The notes: generated by a model not told the origin, from the sequence alone. DNA of 64,000 bases from SURF-21 sp964462595 (GCA_964462595.1 CAYWXM010000030.1:1-64000); one strand, 5' to 3'. Positions 33,376 through 42,687 are shown, numbered from the stretch's first letter. Program-made: numbers and translations.

Positions 33376-35052
33376 ATGGGAGAGGTGCACGGGGGCGCCA
33401 TCGTAGCCAGGTACCTGAAGGAAGTCGAGGGCGTAGATACCATATTCTCGCTCTCGGGCGGGCATATCCTGCCCATCCTGGACGGCTGTATAGATAACGA
33501 TATAAGGGTTATCGACGTGCGCCACGAGCAGGCCGCCGCGATGATGGCCCACGCCTGGTCCATCTACAAAGGGCAGCCGGGAGTGTGCGTTGTCACCGCG
33601 GGCCCCGGTTTCACCAACACCCTCACCGGCGTGGCCAACGCCTACCACGAAGGGGCCCCCATGGTGGTCCTGAGCGGCGTGGGGTCCATCCGCGAGCTGG
33701 ACAAAGGGGCCCTGCAGGACGTGAACCAGGTGGACATGATCAAGCCCGTCACCAAATGGACTGGGAAGTGCCACGACATCACCAGGATACCGGAATACCT
33801 GCAGGCGGCCTTCAGGCATGCCATATCCGGCCGGCCGGGCCCCGTTTACCTGGAGCTGGTCCCGGACATCCTCTTTGACCGCGTCGAGGAGGAGGGCGTC
33901 AGCTTCCCCGCCGGCCCCAGCGCCCGGGCCGCGGTGCCGGCCGGCGAGGGAGTGGTGGCGGAGGCCGCCGCGTTGCTCAACGGGGCCGAGAAGCCGCTGC
34001 TTCTGGGAGGTGACGGCATATGTTGGAGCGGTGCCGGAGAGGCAGTGCTGGCCCTGGTGGAGAAGGCGGGCATCCCTACCCTGCTGGCGAACAACGGCAG
34101 GGGAGCCGTGCCCGACGAGCACCCCCTCTCCCTCTGGCGCGGGGGCTTCACGGGGCTCATCGCCGCCCTGTCCATGGCCGACGTGGTGCTGGCGGTGGGG
34201 ATAAGGTTCAACTGGCTGCTCAACTACGGCGACTACATCGCCAACGCCAGGGTTATAAGGGTGGACATCGATCCCGTGGAGGTGAACCGCAATCGCACCG
34301 CGGACGTCGCCCTGGTGGGCGACGCAAGCACGGTGCTGAAACAGCTGGAGCCCGCAGTGGAGGCGAAAGACCGCGGGGAATGGCTCTCCGACCTCGACGG
34401 CATCCTGACTACCTTGAGCGCGGGCGACCGGCAGCAGATGGAGACCCCCGTCCATCCCATCCACCCCTTCCGGCTCATGCACGGGCTCAGGCAGGCTGCC
34501 GGGGACGATGCCATCTATATCGTAGACGGGGGAGACACCGTCTACTTCGGCCTCGTCTCTCTGCGCGCCAGTGAGACGGCGGGGGTCATCGCCAACGGCC
34601 TGCAGTTCGGCAGCCTGGGCATCGGCCTGCCCTTTGCCGTGGCCGCCAAGCTGGCCCGCCCCGAGAGCAAGGTGGTCCTGGTCTCCGGCGACGGCTCCTT
34701 CGGCTTCAACGCCATGGAGTTCGAGACCGCCGTCCGCCACGGCATTCCGGTCCTGGCCGTGGTCTGCAACGACCGGGCATGGGGATCCGCCAAGCACTCC
34801 CAGGAGCTGTGCTTCGCGCCGGACCGGGTGTGCGGCACCGAACTGGGCGCCGTGCACTACGAGGGCATGGTCGAGTCCTTGGGCGGCTACGGGGAACTGG
34901 TGGAAAGGGACGAGGACATCATACCCGCCATCGAGAGGGCGCTGGCCTCGGGCAAGCCGGCCTGCGTGAACGTGCTCACCGATCCCACGGTGACCAGCCC
35001 CTCGACGCTCATCTACGCCGAGAGCATCAAGAACTGGTCATCGACCGCATAG
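33376..35052 (+). CDS. Thiamine diphosphate-dependent enzyme (acetolactate synthase-like)
   Basis: The 558-aa protein has the three-domain POX/AHAS architecture: an N-terminal pyrimidine-binding domain with the catalytic glutamate (VRHEQAAAMMAHAW), a central domain around 190-320, and a C-terminal diphosphate domain with GDGSFGFNAMEFETAVRHG ending in VCNDRAW (the GDG-x26-N motif). Candidates are acetolactate synthase, oxalyl-CoA decarboxylase, 2-hydroxyacyl-CoA lyase and related carboligases; no small AHAS subunit is adjacent, so the true AHAS reaction is not favoured. GGGGGTAAGGGC precedes the ATG. Confidence 0.85.
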   Translation: MGEVHGGAIVARYLKEVEGVDTIFSLSGGHILPILDGCIDNDIRVIDVRHEQAAAMMAHAWSIYKGQPGVCVVTAGPGFTNTLTGVANAYHEGAPMVVLSGVGSIRELDKGALQDVNQVDMIKPVTKWTGKCHDITRIPEYLQAAFRHAISGRPGPVYLELVPDILFDRVEEEGVSFPAGPSARAAVPAGEGVVAEAAALLNGAEKPLLLGGDGICWSGAGEAVLALVEKAGIPTLLANNGRGAVPDEHPLSLWRGGFTGLIAALSMADVVLAVGIRFNWLLNYGDYIANARVIRVDIDPVEVNRNRTADVALVGDASTVLKQLEPAVEAKDRGEWLSDLDGILTTLSAGDRQQMETPVHPIHPFRLMHGLRQAAGDDAIYIVDGGDTVYFGLVSLRASETAGVIANGLQFGSLGIGLPFAVAAKLARPESKVVLVSGDGSFGFNAMEFETAVRHGIPVLAVVCNDRAWGSAKHSQELCFAPDRVCGTELGAVHYEGMVESLGGYGELVERDEDIIPAIERALASGKPACVNVLTDPTVTSPSTLIYAESIKNWSSTA

Positions 35053-35159
35053 CGCGGGGTCAGCGTCCCCCCACCCGCAAGAGAGAAGGTCTTTCCGTCC
35101 AGCTCCGGGCATGCACTCGCTTCCCGGATGTAGAAGATAATGGCACCCTCCAACTTCGC

Positions 35160-36380
35160 CTACTCGATCTCTTCTATGGCCAGGGGATCCTTCGAGGTGA
35201 GCTCGCAACCGTCTTTGGTTATCACGATGGGATTCTCGTAACGGAAGCCCACGTCGTCCTCTTGCGCGGCGTACTGCATGGCCAGTATGACCATCTCGTT
35301 CTCCTGGTAGGAGTGGTCGGGGTCGGTCCAGTAGGGGATGGGCACGTCCATGCTCGCCCCCACCCGCCACTCGTCGCCGAAGAGACCGATGCCGTGTTCC
35401 ACCCCCGGGAGGATGAAATCCGAGCAGCCGCGCTCCTCCGCGAACCTGCCGCATTCGGTGATGAGGTCACCCGGGGTGGCGCCGGCTTTGTAACTGTCCG
35501 CCACGAACTGCACGCAGGCCACGAAATTATCGGCGTGCCAGCGCTGCTTTTTCGTGGCCGGTGCGAGCAGGTAGTTGTGTGAATGGTCGCCCAGTGCCAG
35601 CTTGAACATGGCGTGCAGGTCGAACATCAGAGCCTCTCCGGCGGCGAACTCCTTGGTGGTGGGAGGGGTGCAGGCCCCTAGGCCCGTGCGCCAACCGCTG
35701 GATATCTCGTTGAGGCCGGCGAAGTTCCACTCCGAGACGCTGCCCTCCCGGCGCATGGCCAGGGCGGCTATGCCCGCCAGCTCGGTCTCGGTCATGCCCT
35801 TCCAGCCGCCGTTCTCAATTGCTTCCCGCGCCGCCTTATGGCCGACGTCCACGATGCGGCTGGCCTCGCGGAACCTGTTGATGGTGCCCTGGTCCTTGAT
35901 GAGGGAGGCCTGGTCCACGATGTCGTGGGCGTTGACGAACTCGAAGTCGGGCAGGGCGCCCGAGAAGCGCTCGTACTCGTAGTGGGTCATCCATCCCTCC
36001 GCGGTATAGGTGGCCATGCCGGTCTCGTAGCCGATGCGGCCCTTGGGGATGCCCAGCTCGTCCTCGATGAAGTACTGGATGACCTCTATCTGGTCCGCCC
36101 CGCTGGCGCCGAAATATCCGCGCACGTGGTCCTCGTCCAGCCATGTCTCGCTGAGCAGACGCGCGGAGTCGATGACGAAGGTGAAGACGGTGGGCAGCCC
36201 CTCGGCGGGGATGACCATGAAGCTGCGCCAGGGTACGAAAGCGTCGAGGACGAAACTCATGGTGCGTATGCGTGAGGCGAGGTAGATATCGATGTCGCGC
36301 TCGTGCATACCGGCTTGTATGTCTATCAGGCGGGTGTCCAGGTCTACGGCGTAGGGGTCGTTGGGATCATACTCGGGCAT
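35160..36380 (-). CDS. M24/creatinase-fold hydrolase-like protein
   Basis: The 406-aa protein has the pita-bread fold of M24 peptidases and creatinases: an N-terminal domain and a C-terminal domain with LMFDLHAMFKLALGDHSHN (two aspartates), PGVEHGIGLFGDEW (histidine) and FRYENPIVIT (second glutamate). The first metal glutamate, normally in an IEPG-type motif, is replaced in MVILAMQYAAQ. Four of five metal ligands remain, so it may be a creatinase- or ectoine hydrolase-like enzyme that works without a normal dinuclear centre. It converges with the ThDP gene. AGGAG lies 9 nt upstream. Confidence 0.8.
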   Translation of the reverse strand: MPEYDPNDPYAVDLDTRLIDIQAGMHERDIDIYLASRIRTMSFVLDAFVPWRSFMVIPAEGLPTVFTFVIDSARLLSETWLDEDHVRGYFGASGADQIEVIQYFIEDELGIPKGRIGYETGMATYTAEGWMTHYEYERFSGALPDFEFVNAHDIVDQASLIKDQGTINRFREASRIVDVGHKAAREAIENGGWKGMTETELAGIAALAMRREGSVSEWNFAGLNEISSGWRTGLGACTPPTTKEFAAGEALMFDLHAMFKLALGDHSHNYLLAPATKKQRWHADNFVACVQFVADSYKAGATPGDLITECGRFAEERGCSDFILPGVEHGIGLFGDEWRVGASMDVPIPYWTDPDHSYQENEMVILAMQYAAQEDDVGFRYENPIVITKDGCELTSKDPLAIEEIE

Positions 36381-36420
36381 TTAGATCATCTCCTGTGCTC
36401 ATGCTCCGGTTGATTCAATA

Positions 36421-36819
36421 TCAGTAATCCGTGGGGATGGTCGCGAGCACCTTGTTGAGCTTGTCCACCAGGGGTGCCAGGCGTAGCGCCTTAGCCATGT
36501 TGCCCCTCAGTGTGAGCTTGCGCGAGGTCAGTGCCCTCACCGCCCCCAGCTCGGCCCGGCTTATCTTGGCGAAGGTATCGTAGTCCGCGATGATCTTGAA
36601 CTCGGCCTTGGGGCCCTCGCCCTCCCCGGTCTCGAAAGCGGCTATCTTGCCGTCCTCGAACGCCACGTAAAAGTAATGCTCTTTTCCGTCGGGGCAGTTC
36701 CTGTAGATGTTGTTCATCGAACTGGTGACGTTATGCAGTACTTCCGGTGTCAGCTTTTCCTCGGCGCGCCTGCGCCCCTCCTCGGCCCACTCCGGGCTCA
36801 GATAGACGAAATCGGCCAT
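36421..36819 (-). CDS. SCP2-like sterol carrier domain protein
   Basis: The 132-aa protein is a single SCP2-type lipid-binding domain: HYFYVAFEDGKIAAFETGE, FKIIADYDTFAKISRAELG and LTLRGNMAKALRLAPLVDKLNKVL. Such proteins bind acyl chains or hydrophobic substrates. The start is the ATG after AAAGGAGACC; upstream lies the REPIN-like element, so the promoter must be in the 75 bp between them or inside the repeat. It is 41 bp upstream of the M24-like gene on the same strand. Confidence 0.82.
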   Translation of the reverse strand: MADFVYLSPEWAEEGRRRAEEKLTPEVLHNVTSSMNNIYRNCPDGKEHYFYVAFEDGKIAAFETGEGEGPKAEFKIIADYDTFAKISRAELGAVRALTSRKLTLRGNMAKALRLAPLVDKLNKVLATIPTDY

Positions 36820-36894
36820 CGCGGTCTCCTTTCCTAAGGTGGTCCGTTCCTCGGGCACTAAGGCCATGTTATCACGTGTCCAATGCCCAGAGCG

Positions 36895-37055
36895 TAAGGG
36901 GTCGTATCTTCGATCTTCGGTTCTCCTACGCGAGCGCAGGAGAGAAACAGTTGGTTTGAGAGCTAAAGAATAAGGACGAGTATATAAGATCAAAAGATCA
37001 GCTTAGGCGCCCCTTTCCATAAAAGGGAACCGAAGATCGAAGATACGACCCCTTA
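36895..37055. repeat. REPIN-like element, copy 1 (161 bp)
   Basis: A perfect 29-bp inverted repeat forms the ends: 36895-36923 (TAAGGGGTCGTATCTTCGAT and on to TTCGGTTC) and 37027-37055. The interior of 103 bp differs from copy 2. There is no open frame in it, so it depends on a transposase elsewhere. The right end stops one base before the stop codon of the flavoprotein gene. Confidence 0.75.
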
Positions 37056-37056
37056 T

Positions 37057-38736
37057 TCAGGTCTCATCAGGGAGGATGTACATGGTCGGATCGGAGGCCG
37101 TGTTCGGATCGAAGGCCTTCTTTATCTTGCGCTGCCATATCTGGTAATCGTCGCAGAGCGGTCCCATTGTATCGTGGCCGCACTTTCCTTTTGGTCCGTC
37201 TGTGAGCTGCTGGTGCAGGATATGTCCCAGGCGGAAGAGGTTTTTCGTCATCTGCGAATTGAGTTCCCCCAGCAGTTCCATCACCGCGGCGCAAGCCTCG
37301 GGATCAGTTGACTTGTACATGGTCTCGTTCTCGCAGGCCGTGAGGTGCCCGTAATCGAAGAGCGAACCCCAACTGCCTTCCCCGAAGTCATCTACCACCA
37401 AGCCCTTCTCTATATATTTATTGATGACGTCGATGGAGAGCTCCTCCGCGGCGGTGAAAGTGCGCCGCGACCCGGTGAAGAGCCCCGGGTCGAAAAAGGC
37501 GCCCGAACGCTGGAATACGATGTTCACCTTGTTACCTCCCTTGAAGAGCAGCAGGGCGACCATCGACCTTACCTCCGGCACCTCGATGATGGCGAAGTTC
37601 TGCCCGCCCGTTTCCTCCAGTATGCGCTCCACCACCATCCGCTGATACGCGAGTTCCCGCGGCGAGTTGCATACCAGCACCAGGATGAAGGCATAGCGGG
37701 GGAAGGTCTGCGCTACCGACTCCACCGTATCCGATGCCTCGCGGTTGGATCCTCCCAGGCCCCAGGCCAGCAGGCCCCGCCCCATGAAGGAGGCGGAATA
37801 GCCGACCTCGTTCTCCCCCAGCATCCACAGGGCACGGTCCCTGTCCTCGGCGTTCTCGAAGAAGGGATAGTAGAGGGCGCAGTTCTCCGGGAATTCCTTG
37901 AGCAGGGTGGCGACGGGGTCGATGTTCTCCACCGGCATCTCCGGCGGCCCTCCCCACTGGTACAGCTTGGCGGCGATGCGGGTGAACACGCCCAGGCCTC
38001 CCGCGGCGCCGTACTCTCCGCGCATCACCCCGCGCAGGGACGGCCCCGGGCCATCGCCGGAAAACCAGCCGGCCCCCGAGCCAAGGGAGCCGAGGCGCAG
38101 GACCTCGCCGTCGGGCAGGACCCACTCCACCCCCAGCACATTCCTCTCGTTGAGGCCCATGGAGTAATTGTTATACCCGATACCGTTGAAGGAGGTGATG
38201 CTGGCCAGGGCGGAACAGTTGCCCCCCGCGCCGATAGTCACGCAGTTGAGCCCTCGCTTCATGGTCTCCGCCTGCAGGGTGGACCAGACCACGTAGGGCT
38301 CGATCACCGCGTACATATCCTCCTCGTTGATCTCCAGGATGCGGTTCATCCTGCGCAGGTCGATCTGGACCATGCCGTCGGTGCCGCAGCCCGACCAGGG
38401 ACCCCAACCCGTGGAGTGGGCCTTGAACTTTATGCCGTAGCGGTTGCAGGCCTTGACCACCGCCTGTACCTCTGAGGTGTCCGCGGGCAGGACGACGGCC
38501 ACGGGCCGGAAACCGAACCTGCTCCCCCGCGGTGAGGCGAGCTTGGCCTCATCCCCGGTCTCCTCGAGGTACTCACTCGGGGTGAAGGCCCGGTGGGCGT
38601 AAGCCCCGTCCTCGGGCCCGTAAAGCTCGCTGCCGAACTGCCAGGCGTAGCCGTCCAGGATAGCTTCATCGCGTGATATGTTCTCCTCGCCGACGATGCT
38701 CTCCAGCACCCGGTACACTTCTTCTTTCAGGCGCAT
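37057..38736 (-). CDS. FAD-linked oxidase (VAO/PCMH type)
   Basis: The 559-aa flavoprotein has an FAD_binding_4 domain (RPVAVVLPADTSEVQAVVKA, KFKAHSTGWGPWSGCGTDGM, NCVTIGAGGNCSA, GEYGAAGGLGVFTRIAAKLY) and a C-terminal FAD-oxidase domain. The sequence resembles the vanillyl-alcohol oxidase and 4-cresol dehydrogenase group more than GlcD, so it may oxidise an aromatic or secondary alcohol. It is the last gene of a three-gene operon with a CCG iron-sulfur protein and a GlcD-like flavoprotein. The ATG 38736 follows AAGGGGGTG; GTG 38745 is also in frame. Confidence 0.85.
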   Translation of the reverse strand: MRLKEEVYRVLESIVGEENISRDEAILDGYAWQFGSELYGPEDGAYAHRAFTPSEYLEETGDEAKLASPRGSRFGFRPVAVVLPADTSEVQAVVKACNRYGIKFKAHSTGWGPWSGCGTDGMVQIDLRRMNRILEINEEDMYAVIEPYVVWSTLQAETMKRGLNCVTIGAGGNCSALASITSFNGIGYNNYSMGLNERNVLGVEWVLPDGEVLRLGSLGSGAGWFSGDGPGPSLRGVMRGEYGAAGGLGVFTRIAAKLYQWGGPPEMPVENIDPVATLLKEFPENCALYYPFFENAEDRDRALWMLGENEVGYSASFMGRGLLAWGLGGSNREASDTVESVAQTFPRYAFILVLVCNSPRELAYQRMVVERILEETGGQNFAIIEVPEVRSMVALLLFKGGNKVNIVFQRSGAFFDPGLFTGSRRTFTAAEELSIDVINKYIEKGLVVDDFGEGSWGSLFDYGHLTACENETMYKSTDPEACAAVMELLGELNSQMTKNLFRLGHILHQQLTDGPKGKCGHDTMGPLCDDYQIWQRKIKKAFDPNTASDPTMYILPDET

Positions 38737-38749
38737 GTTCACCACCCCC

Positions 38750-40030
38750 TTACCCCATGGCCTCTTGGACCAGCTCGACCACGTCGTAGATCCTCATGCC
38801 CCGGCCGTTCCCGGCGACGGCGTCCTTGAAATTCCGCTCGCACCACGGACAGGCCGTGACCAAGGCTTCCGCTCCCGTGGACCTGGCTTCCTCTATCCTT
38901 TCCAGGGCGGTCCAGGTGGCGAAATCCTCGTAGGCCTCCAGCACCCCGCCGCCGGCCCCGCAGCACCAGGAGAACTCGCGGTTCCGTTCCATCTCAAAAA
39001 GTTGCAGACCCGGGATCGCCCTGAGCACATCGCGCGGGGGTTCGTAAACGCCCCCCAGCCCCTTGTGCACCGGCTTGGGGGGATCGGAAATGATAACCCC
39101 ACCATGCACCGTCTTCCATTCACCGCTCCACGGGGCGTATTCCTCACCTAGCCTGCCGAGGTGGCATGGATCGTGATAGGTGACGCGCAGGGGGACCTCC
39201 CTGCGGAGCACGATCTTTCCTTCTTTGATCAGGCGGTCGAGATACTCCGTGATATGCAGGACCTCCACCCCCAGGCTCTTTCCGATCATGGGGTAGAGGT
39301 GCTTGAAAGCGCTGTAGCAATCGGAACATGAGGTCACCAGGATGCTTGCCCCGGAAGCCTTCAGCCTGCCCAGGAAATCGTCCGCATATTTTTCCATCTC
39401 GCCGCGGTATCCGATATCGAACGCGCGGCCCCCGCAACACGATTCCTCTTTTCCCGCAATGCCGACGTCCACTCCGGCGCTCCTGAGCAGGGAAACTCCC
39501 ATCCTGGCGATGCCCTGCAGGTCACTGTCGTATGAATAGCGGCACCCGGCATGGTACAGGACCTCAGCCTGTTCGCTGTTGATATCCTTTACGTCCAGGC
39601 CTTCTGCCCATCTGCCGCGCTCCGCCTTTTTCTCCCCCAGCACGTTGTCCTCTTTGCGCATGCTGTCGATGATCATGGTGTGCTCGGGCAGGAGCTTTCC
39701 CTGCTCCACCGCCAGGGTTCTCAACTCCCGCATTATCTGCATGGGCTCCAGGATCTCGTTGGAGAGGTGGCACATGACGTTGCAGGCCCCGCCGAGCTGG
39801 CAGCGGTATATTACGTCGAGCAGCTCGTCGGTTATCTCGCTCCTTCCCTCGTAGACGGAATGTGCGGCGATGACCTTGCCTCCGCCCGAATAAGCATGAA
39901 AATTGTAGCGCTCGATGGCGGGGCAGACGCCGGCATAGCGGTGGCTCTTGATAAACAGGAGAGGTATCCATTTACAATGTGAACAGCGGGAACAGAAATC
40001 CATCTCGAACGCGTAGTCGCTCAACGCCAT
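38750..40030 (-). CDS. CCG-domain iron-sulfur oxidoreductase (GlcF/HdrB-like)
   Basis: The 426-aa protein carries an N-terminal cysteine cluster region (CSRCSHC, then VCPAIER, and RCQLGGACNVMC) that probably binds two 4Fe-4S clusters with unusual spacing, and two CCG domains (EESCCGGRAFD, FSWCCGAGGG), each with upstream cysteines (TSCSDCYS, ACPWCERN). CCG domains bind cubane or noncubane clusters and pass electrons to disulfides or quinones. It sits between two flavoproteins in the operon and most likely takes electrons from both. The ATG 40030 has GGGGGG 8 nt upstream. Confidence 0.86.
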   Translation of the reverse strand: MALSDYAFEMDFCSRCSHCKWIPLLFIKSHRYAGVCPAIERYNFHAYSGGGKVIAAHSVYEGRSEITDELLDVIYRCQLGGACNVMCHLSNEILEPMQIMRELRTLAVEQGKLLPEHTMIIDSMRKEDNVLGEKKAERGRWAEGLDVKDINSEQAEVLYHAGCRYSYDSDLQGIARMGVSLLRSAGVDVGIAGKEESCCGGRAFDIGYRGEMEKYADDFLGRLKASGASILVTSCSDCYSAFKHLYPMIGKSLGVEVLHITEYLDRLIKEGKIVLRREVPLRVTYHDPCHLGRLGEEYAPWSGEWKTVHGGVIISDPPKPVHKGLGGVYEPPRDVLRAIPGLQLFEMERNREFSWCCGAGGGVLEAYEDFATWTALERIEEARSTGAEALVTACPWCERNFKDAVAGNGRGMRIYDVVELVQEAMG

Positions 40031-40043
40031 TTGAATCACCCCC

Positions 40044-41501
40044 CTAGAAACAGAGTTTGCCCGGGTTCATGATGTGATTGGGGTCGAAGATGCCCTTCAC
40101 CTTTTTCAGTGCCGCCATGGATTGGCCGTCGCGGTTGAGCACCATCTCCGCCAGCAGGTCGTAGGGTCGGGAGAAGAAAGCTCCGCGGTTCATGAGGGCA
40201 TCGGCCGCCGAGAGGTAGAGTTCCCTGGCGTGCCCCGTTTCGCTTTCGCTCTCCGGATCGTAAGGCAGCTGGAACTCTACATGATAGCCATGCCCCTGGT
40301 TGATGGGCTGCACGTAGGTGCCGACGGGCGCCGTGAAGCCCACCCTTGCCGCGTTTTCCCGGAAGGTTTCGATATGCTTTGGTATATGCGTAAGAGAAGA
40401 GATGAAGAAGAGTTCCTGGCAACCTCCCCTGTACCTGAGCTTCCAGTAGGGATCCGCCGATGGTTTCCTGACGAGGTCCAGCAGCAGTCCGGCGCCGAGG
40501 CCGGAGATTGCCTCGGGGGTAGGGGTGAGGCCGAGGACCTTCGTTATATCCGAGATGTCCTTTTCCTGATATTCCACCCTCTCCTCCGGGAAGATCCCGT
40601 ATCCCGCCAGGTTGAAGAAAAGGGTCCAGCGGGGCAGGTCTTCCCGCAGGCGGTCGATCTCCTGCGGCTTGTCCCCGGCCAGGCTGGCCAGGGCCTGATC
40701 GTCAAGGATAAAGAGTTCGTCGCCAAGCCGCAGCCTTACCAGGCGGTAGGCGAGATCGAGGAGGTTGTCTATGCGCTCCGAGGCCACCAGGAAGGGCTTT
40801 TCCATTGACGGCAGGACCTCGCACCTGACCGTGGCCCAGGTAACGATGCCCATGGTGCCCTGTGAGCCTTGGACGATGCGGTAGATGTCGGTCTGAAAGC
40901 CCATGGGCGATTTCTGCCTGCGCCCCATCTCCCACTGTTCCTCCACTGACCCCGGGCCCGCCGCCTCACCGGTATGAAAGATATCGCCGCTGCCGAAGAC
41001 CACCTCCGTGCAGAGCAGGGGTTCGGATACATCCAGATGGTATTTGGGGATGATGTGGGGCTCCCGCTCCAGGCAACTCCCCAATACGGATTTTGTGAAG
41101 CGCGGGCACAGCGGCATTGGTATCCGTAAGCCCTCCTTGCGCAGTTTCTCCTGCAGCGTGGCGAATCTCACCCCGGGCTCGATCATGGCCACCCGGTCCG
41201 GGCGGTCGATCTTGATGACGCGGTCCATGCCGCTCAGGTCGACGACCGCTCCTCCCATGGCCGGGATGGTGTCTCCCCGCAGATGGGGCGGGCCCGAACT
41301 CACCGGGATGAGCGGCAGCTCGAGTTTGTTGGCCAGTTTCACGACTTCCTGCACGTCGGCGGCGTCACGTGGTCTTACCACGCATACCGGCCTGCGCGGC
41401 GGCGTGAAACTGAAATCCCTGGAATAATCCTCCAGGGTTCCCGCATCATCCAGGACGTTCTCGTCGCCCGCGATCCTGCTCAGGTCTTCTTTGACGGCCA
41501 T
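40044..41501 (-). CDS. GlcD-like FAD-binding oxidoreductase
   Basis: The 485-aa flavoprotein has FAD_binding_4 features (RPVCVVRPRDAADVQEVVKL, LPLIPVSSGPPHLRGDTI, VVDLSGMDRVIKI, GSQGTMGIVTWATV) and ends FDPNHIMNPGKLCF, the GlcD-type C-terminus. Unlike the partner gene it lacks the aromatic-alcohol oxidase look. Likely substrates are 2-hydroxy acids or related compounds. It is the first gene of the operon; AAAGGGGG lies 6 nt before the ATG, and a TGTACG-N6-CGTACA palindrome lies 35-52 bp upstream. Confidence 0.86.
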   Translation of the reverse strand: MAVKEDLSRIAGDENVLDDAGTLEDYSRDFSFTPPRRPVCVVRPRDAADVQEVVKLANKLELPLIPVSSGPPHLRGDTIPAMGGAVVDLSGMDRVIKIDRPDRVAMIEPGVRFATLQEKLRKEGLRIPMPLCPRFTKSVLGSCLEREPHIIPKYHLDVSEPLLCTEVVFGSGDIFHTGEAAGPGSVEEQWEMGRRQKSPMGFQTDIYRIVQGSQGTMGIVTWATVRCEVLPSMEKPFLVASERIDNLLDLAYRLVRLRLGDELFILDDQALASLAGDKPQEIDRLREDLPRWTLFFNLAGYGIFPEERVEYQEKDISDITKVLGLTPTPEAISGLGAGLLLDLVRKPSADPYWKLRYRGGCQELFFISSLTHIPKHIETFRENAARVGFTAPVGTYVQPINQGHGYHVEFQLPYDPESESETGHARELYLSAADALMNRGAFFSRPYDLLAEMVLNRDGQSMAALKKVKGIFDPNHIMNPGKLCF

Positions 41502-41535
41502 AACGAGCCCCCTTTCTCAGGACACACCGTCACCA

Positions 41536-41553
41536 TGTACGGAACGACGTACA
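41536..41553. promoter_or_regulatory. Candidate operator upstream of the redox operon
   Basis: TGTACG and CGTACA flank a 6-nt spacer, an 18-bp palindrome 35 bp before the ATG of the GlcD-like gene. The TetR gene just upstream is a candidate partner. A TATACAAT stretch near 41612 may be the -10 on the minus strand. Confidence 0.4.
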
Positions 41554-41759
41554 GCGTGATTCCTGGAAGGATGGATGCGGCGGGATGGACTCCGATCAAT
41601 GCTAGATATTGTATAACATACCAGCCGTCCGGTTTTTATATTTAAGCACTTCTCTCATCGCCGGTCAAGGCGTTTCCGGTGGGAAGTATGGGGCTCGACT
41701 ACGCCCTTGCCCTTGATGGCTTCGGCCTCACTTGGACCCGCGCGAGGGCGGAGTGGCTC

Positions 41760-42395
41760 TCAGGAGATAAAAGACTTGAGGGAATGTATTAACAGCTCCA
41801 GGTTTGCATCGTAATCGACGAGCTGGGGGTCGCGCATATACTGGATGGCTAACCCGTCCAGGGTTGCGAATAACTGGATGACGAGGACTGCCGCCTCCCC
41901 CCTGGACAGTTTTTTCCGGTTCGAGGGGTCGGAGGCAATATCCTGTGCCAGTCGTTCCACCATCTCGCGGTAGAACCCCATGATCCTCCTGTTGATCCCG
42001 GGTATCCTCCTCCCGTAGATCACCGACTCCTGGAGTATGGCCAGCGGTCCGGGGTCCTTCTTGAATTCCTCCCAGAAATCCCTGATGCCGCCCTCGATCC
42101 TCTCCTCGTTGGTGGGATACCTGCTGATGATATCCCCTATGATGACGCCGATATCGTTCACCACTTTTTTTACCACCTCGGTGAGCAAGGTCTCCTTGTC
42201 CTCGAAGTAGTAGTGGATCATGTACTTCGAGGTACCGGCCCGGCTTGCGATCTTGCGGATACTGGCGCCGGAGAACCCGTCCTCCAGGAGGGAAAAATAA
42301 GCGGCTTCTATGATCTCCCTTGCCTTTGCCGAGTTGATCGCGTCTTCTTCGCCGTTCACGGCACCCTTTACATTTTCTACCGACACATTCCGCAT
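41760..42395 (-). CDS. TetR-family transcriptional regulator
   Basis: The 211-aa protein has a TetR HTH at residues about 20-66 (REIIEAAYFSLLEDGFSGAS, IRKIASRAGTSKYMIHYYFE, DKETLLTEVV) and a helical ligand domain. The start ATG 42395 is preceded by AGGAG; the longer frame lacks support. It is followed on the same strand by the redox operon after 258 bp, and preceded by a divergent DUF2284 gene. Two palindromes (41536 and 42532) are candidate sites for it. Confidence 0.88.
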   Translation of the reverse strand: MRNVSVENVKGAVNGEEDAINSAKAREIIEAAYFSLLEDGFSGASIRKIASRAGTSKYMIHYYFEDKETLLTEVVKKVVNDIGVIIGDIISRYPTNEERIEGGIRDFWEEFKKDPGPLAILQESVIYGRRIPGINRRIMGFYREMVERLAQDIASDPSNRKKLSRGEAAVLVIQLFATLDGLAIQYMRDPQLVDYDANLELLIHSLKSFIS

Positions 42396-42531
42396 GCGTC
42401 TCCTGACCTGACGGGTTCTACTACACGCTGATTCTAGCTGATATCGTGCCGTACTTGAACAGCGGGCGGCACGATGCTGTGCGCGGACACCGCTTCTCAC
42501 GACAGGTAACCGCAAGCAATTGAGCGGTGGT

Positions 42532-42548
42532 ATTATGTTCTGCATAAT
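42532..42548. promoter_or_regulatory. Palindrome between TetR and DUF2284 genes
   Basis: ATTATG-TTCTG-CATAAT has 6-bp arms and lies about midway between the divergent genes. It may be the TetR operator. The 42396-42687 gap contains no gene. Confidence 0.3.
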
Positions 42549-42687
42549 GCTTTAGAGGAGGAGGAACAAGGCGAATGAAGCGATTGCGGATGGTGCATAT
42601 TATCGCTGCCTTAGGGAGGAGCGGGGAATCCGGGGATATTTGTAGGAAAACCGCTTGAACTTGAACCCCAGCAAGGAGAAGCATGAC

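Noticed and set aside
33241..34857. A 538-aa minus-strand frame over the ThDP enzyme.
   Set aside because: It is an antisense shadow; the ThDP enzyme on the plus strand has complete cofactor motifs.
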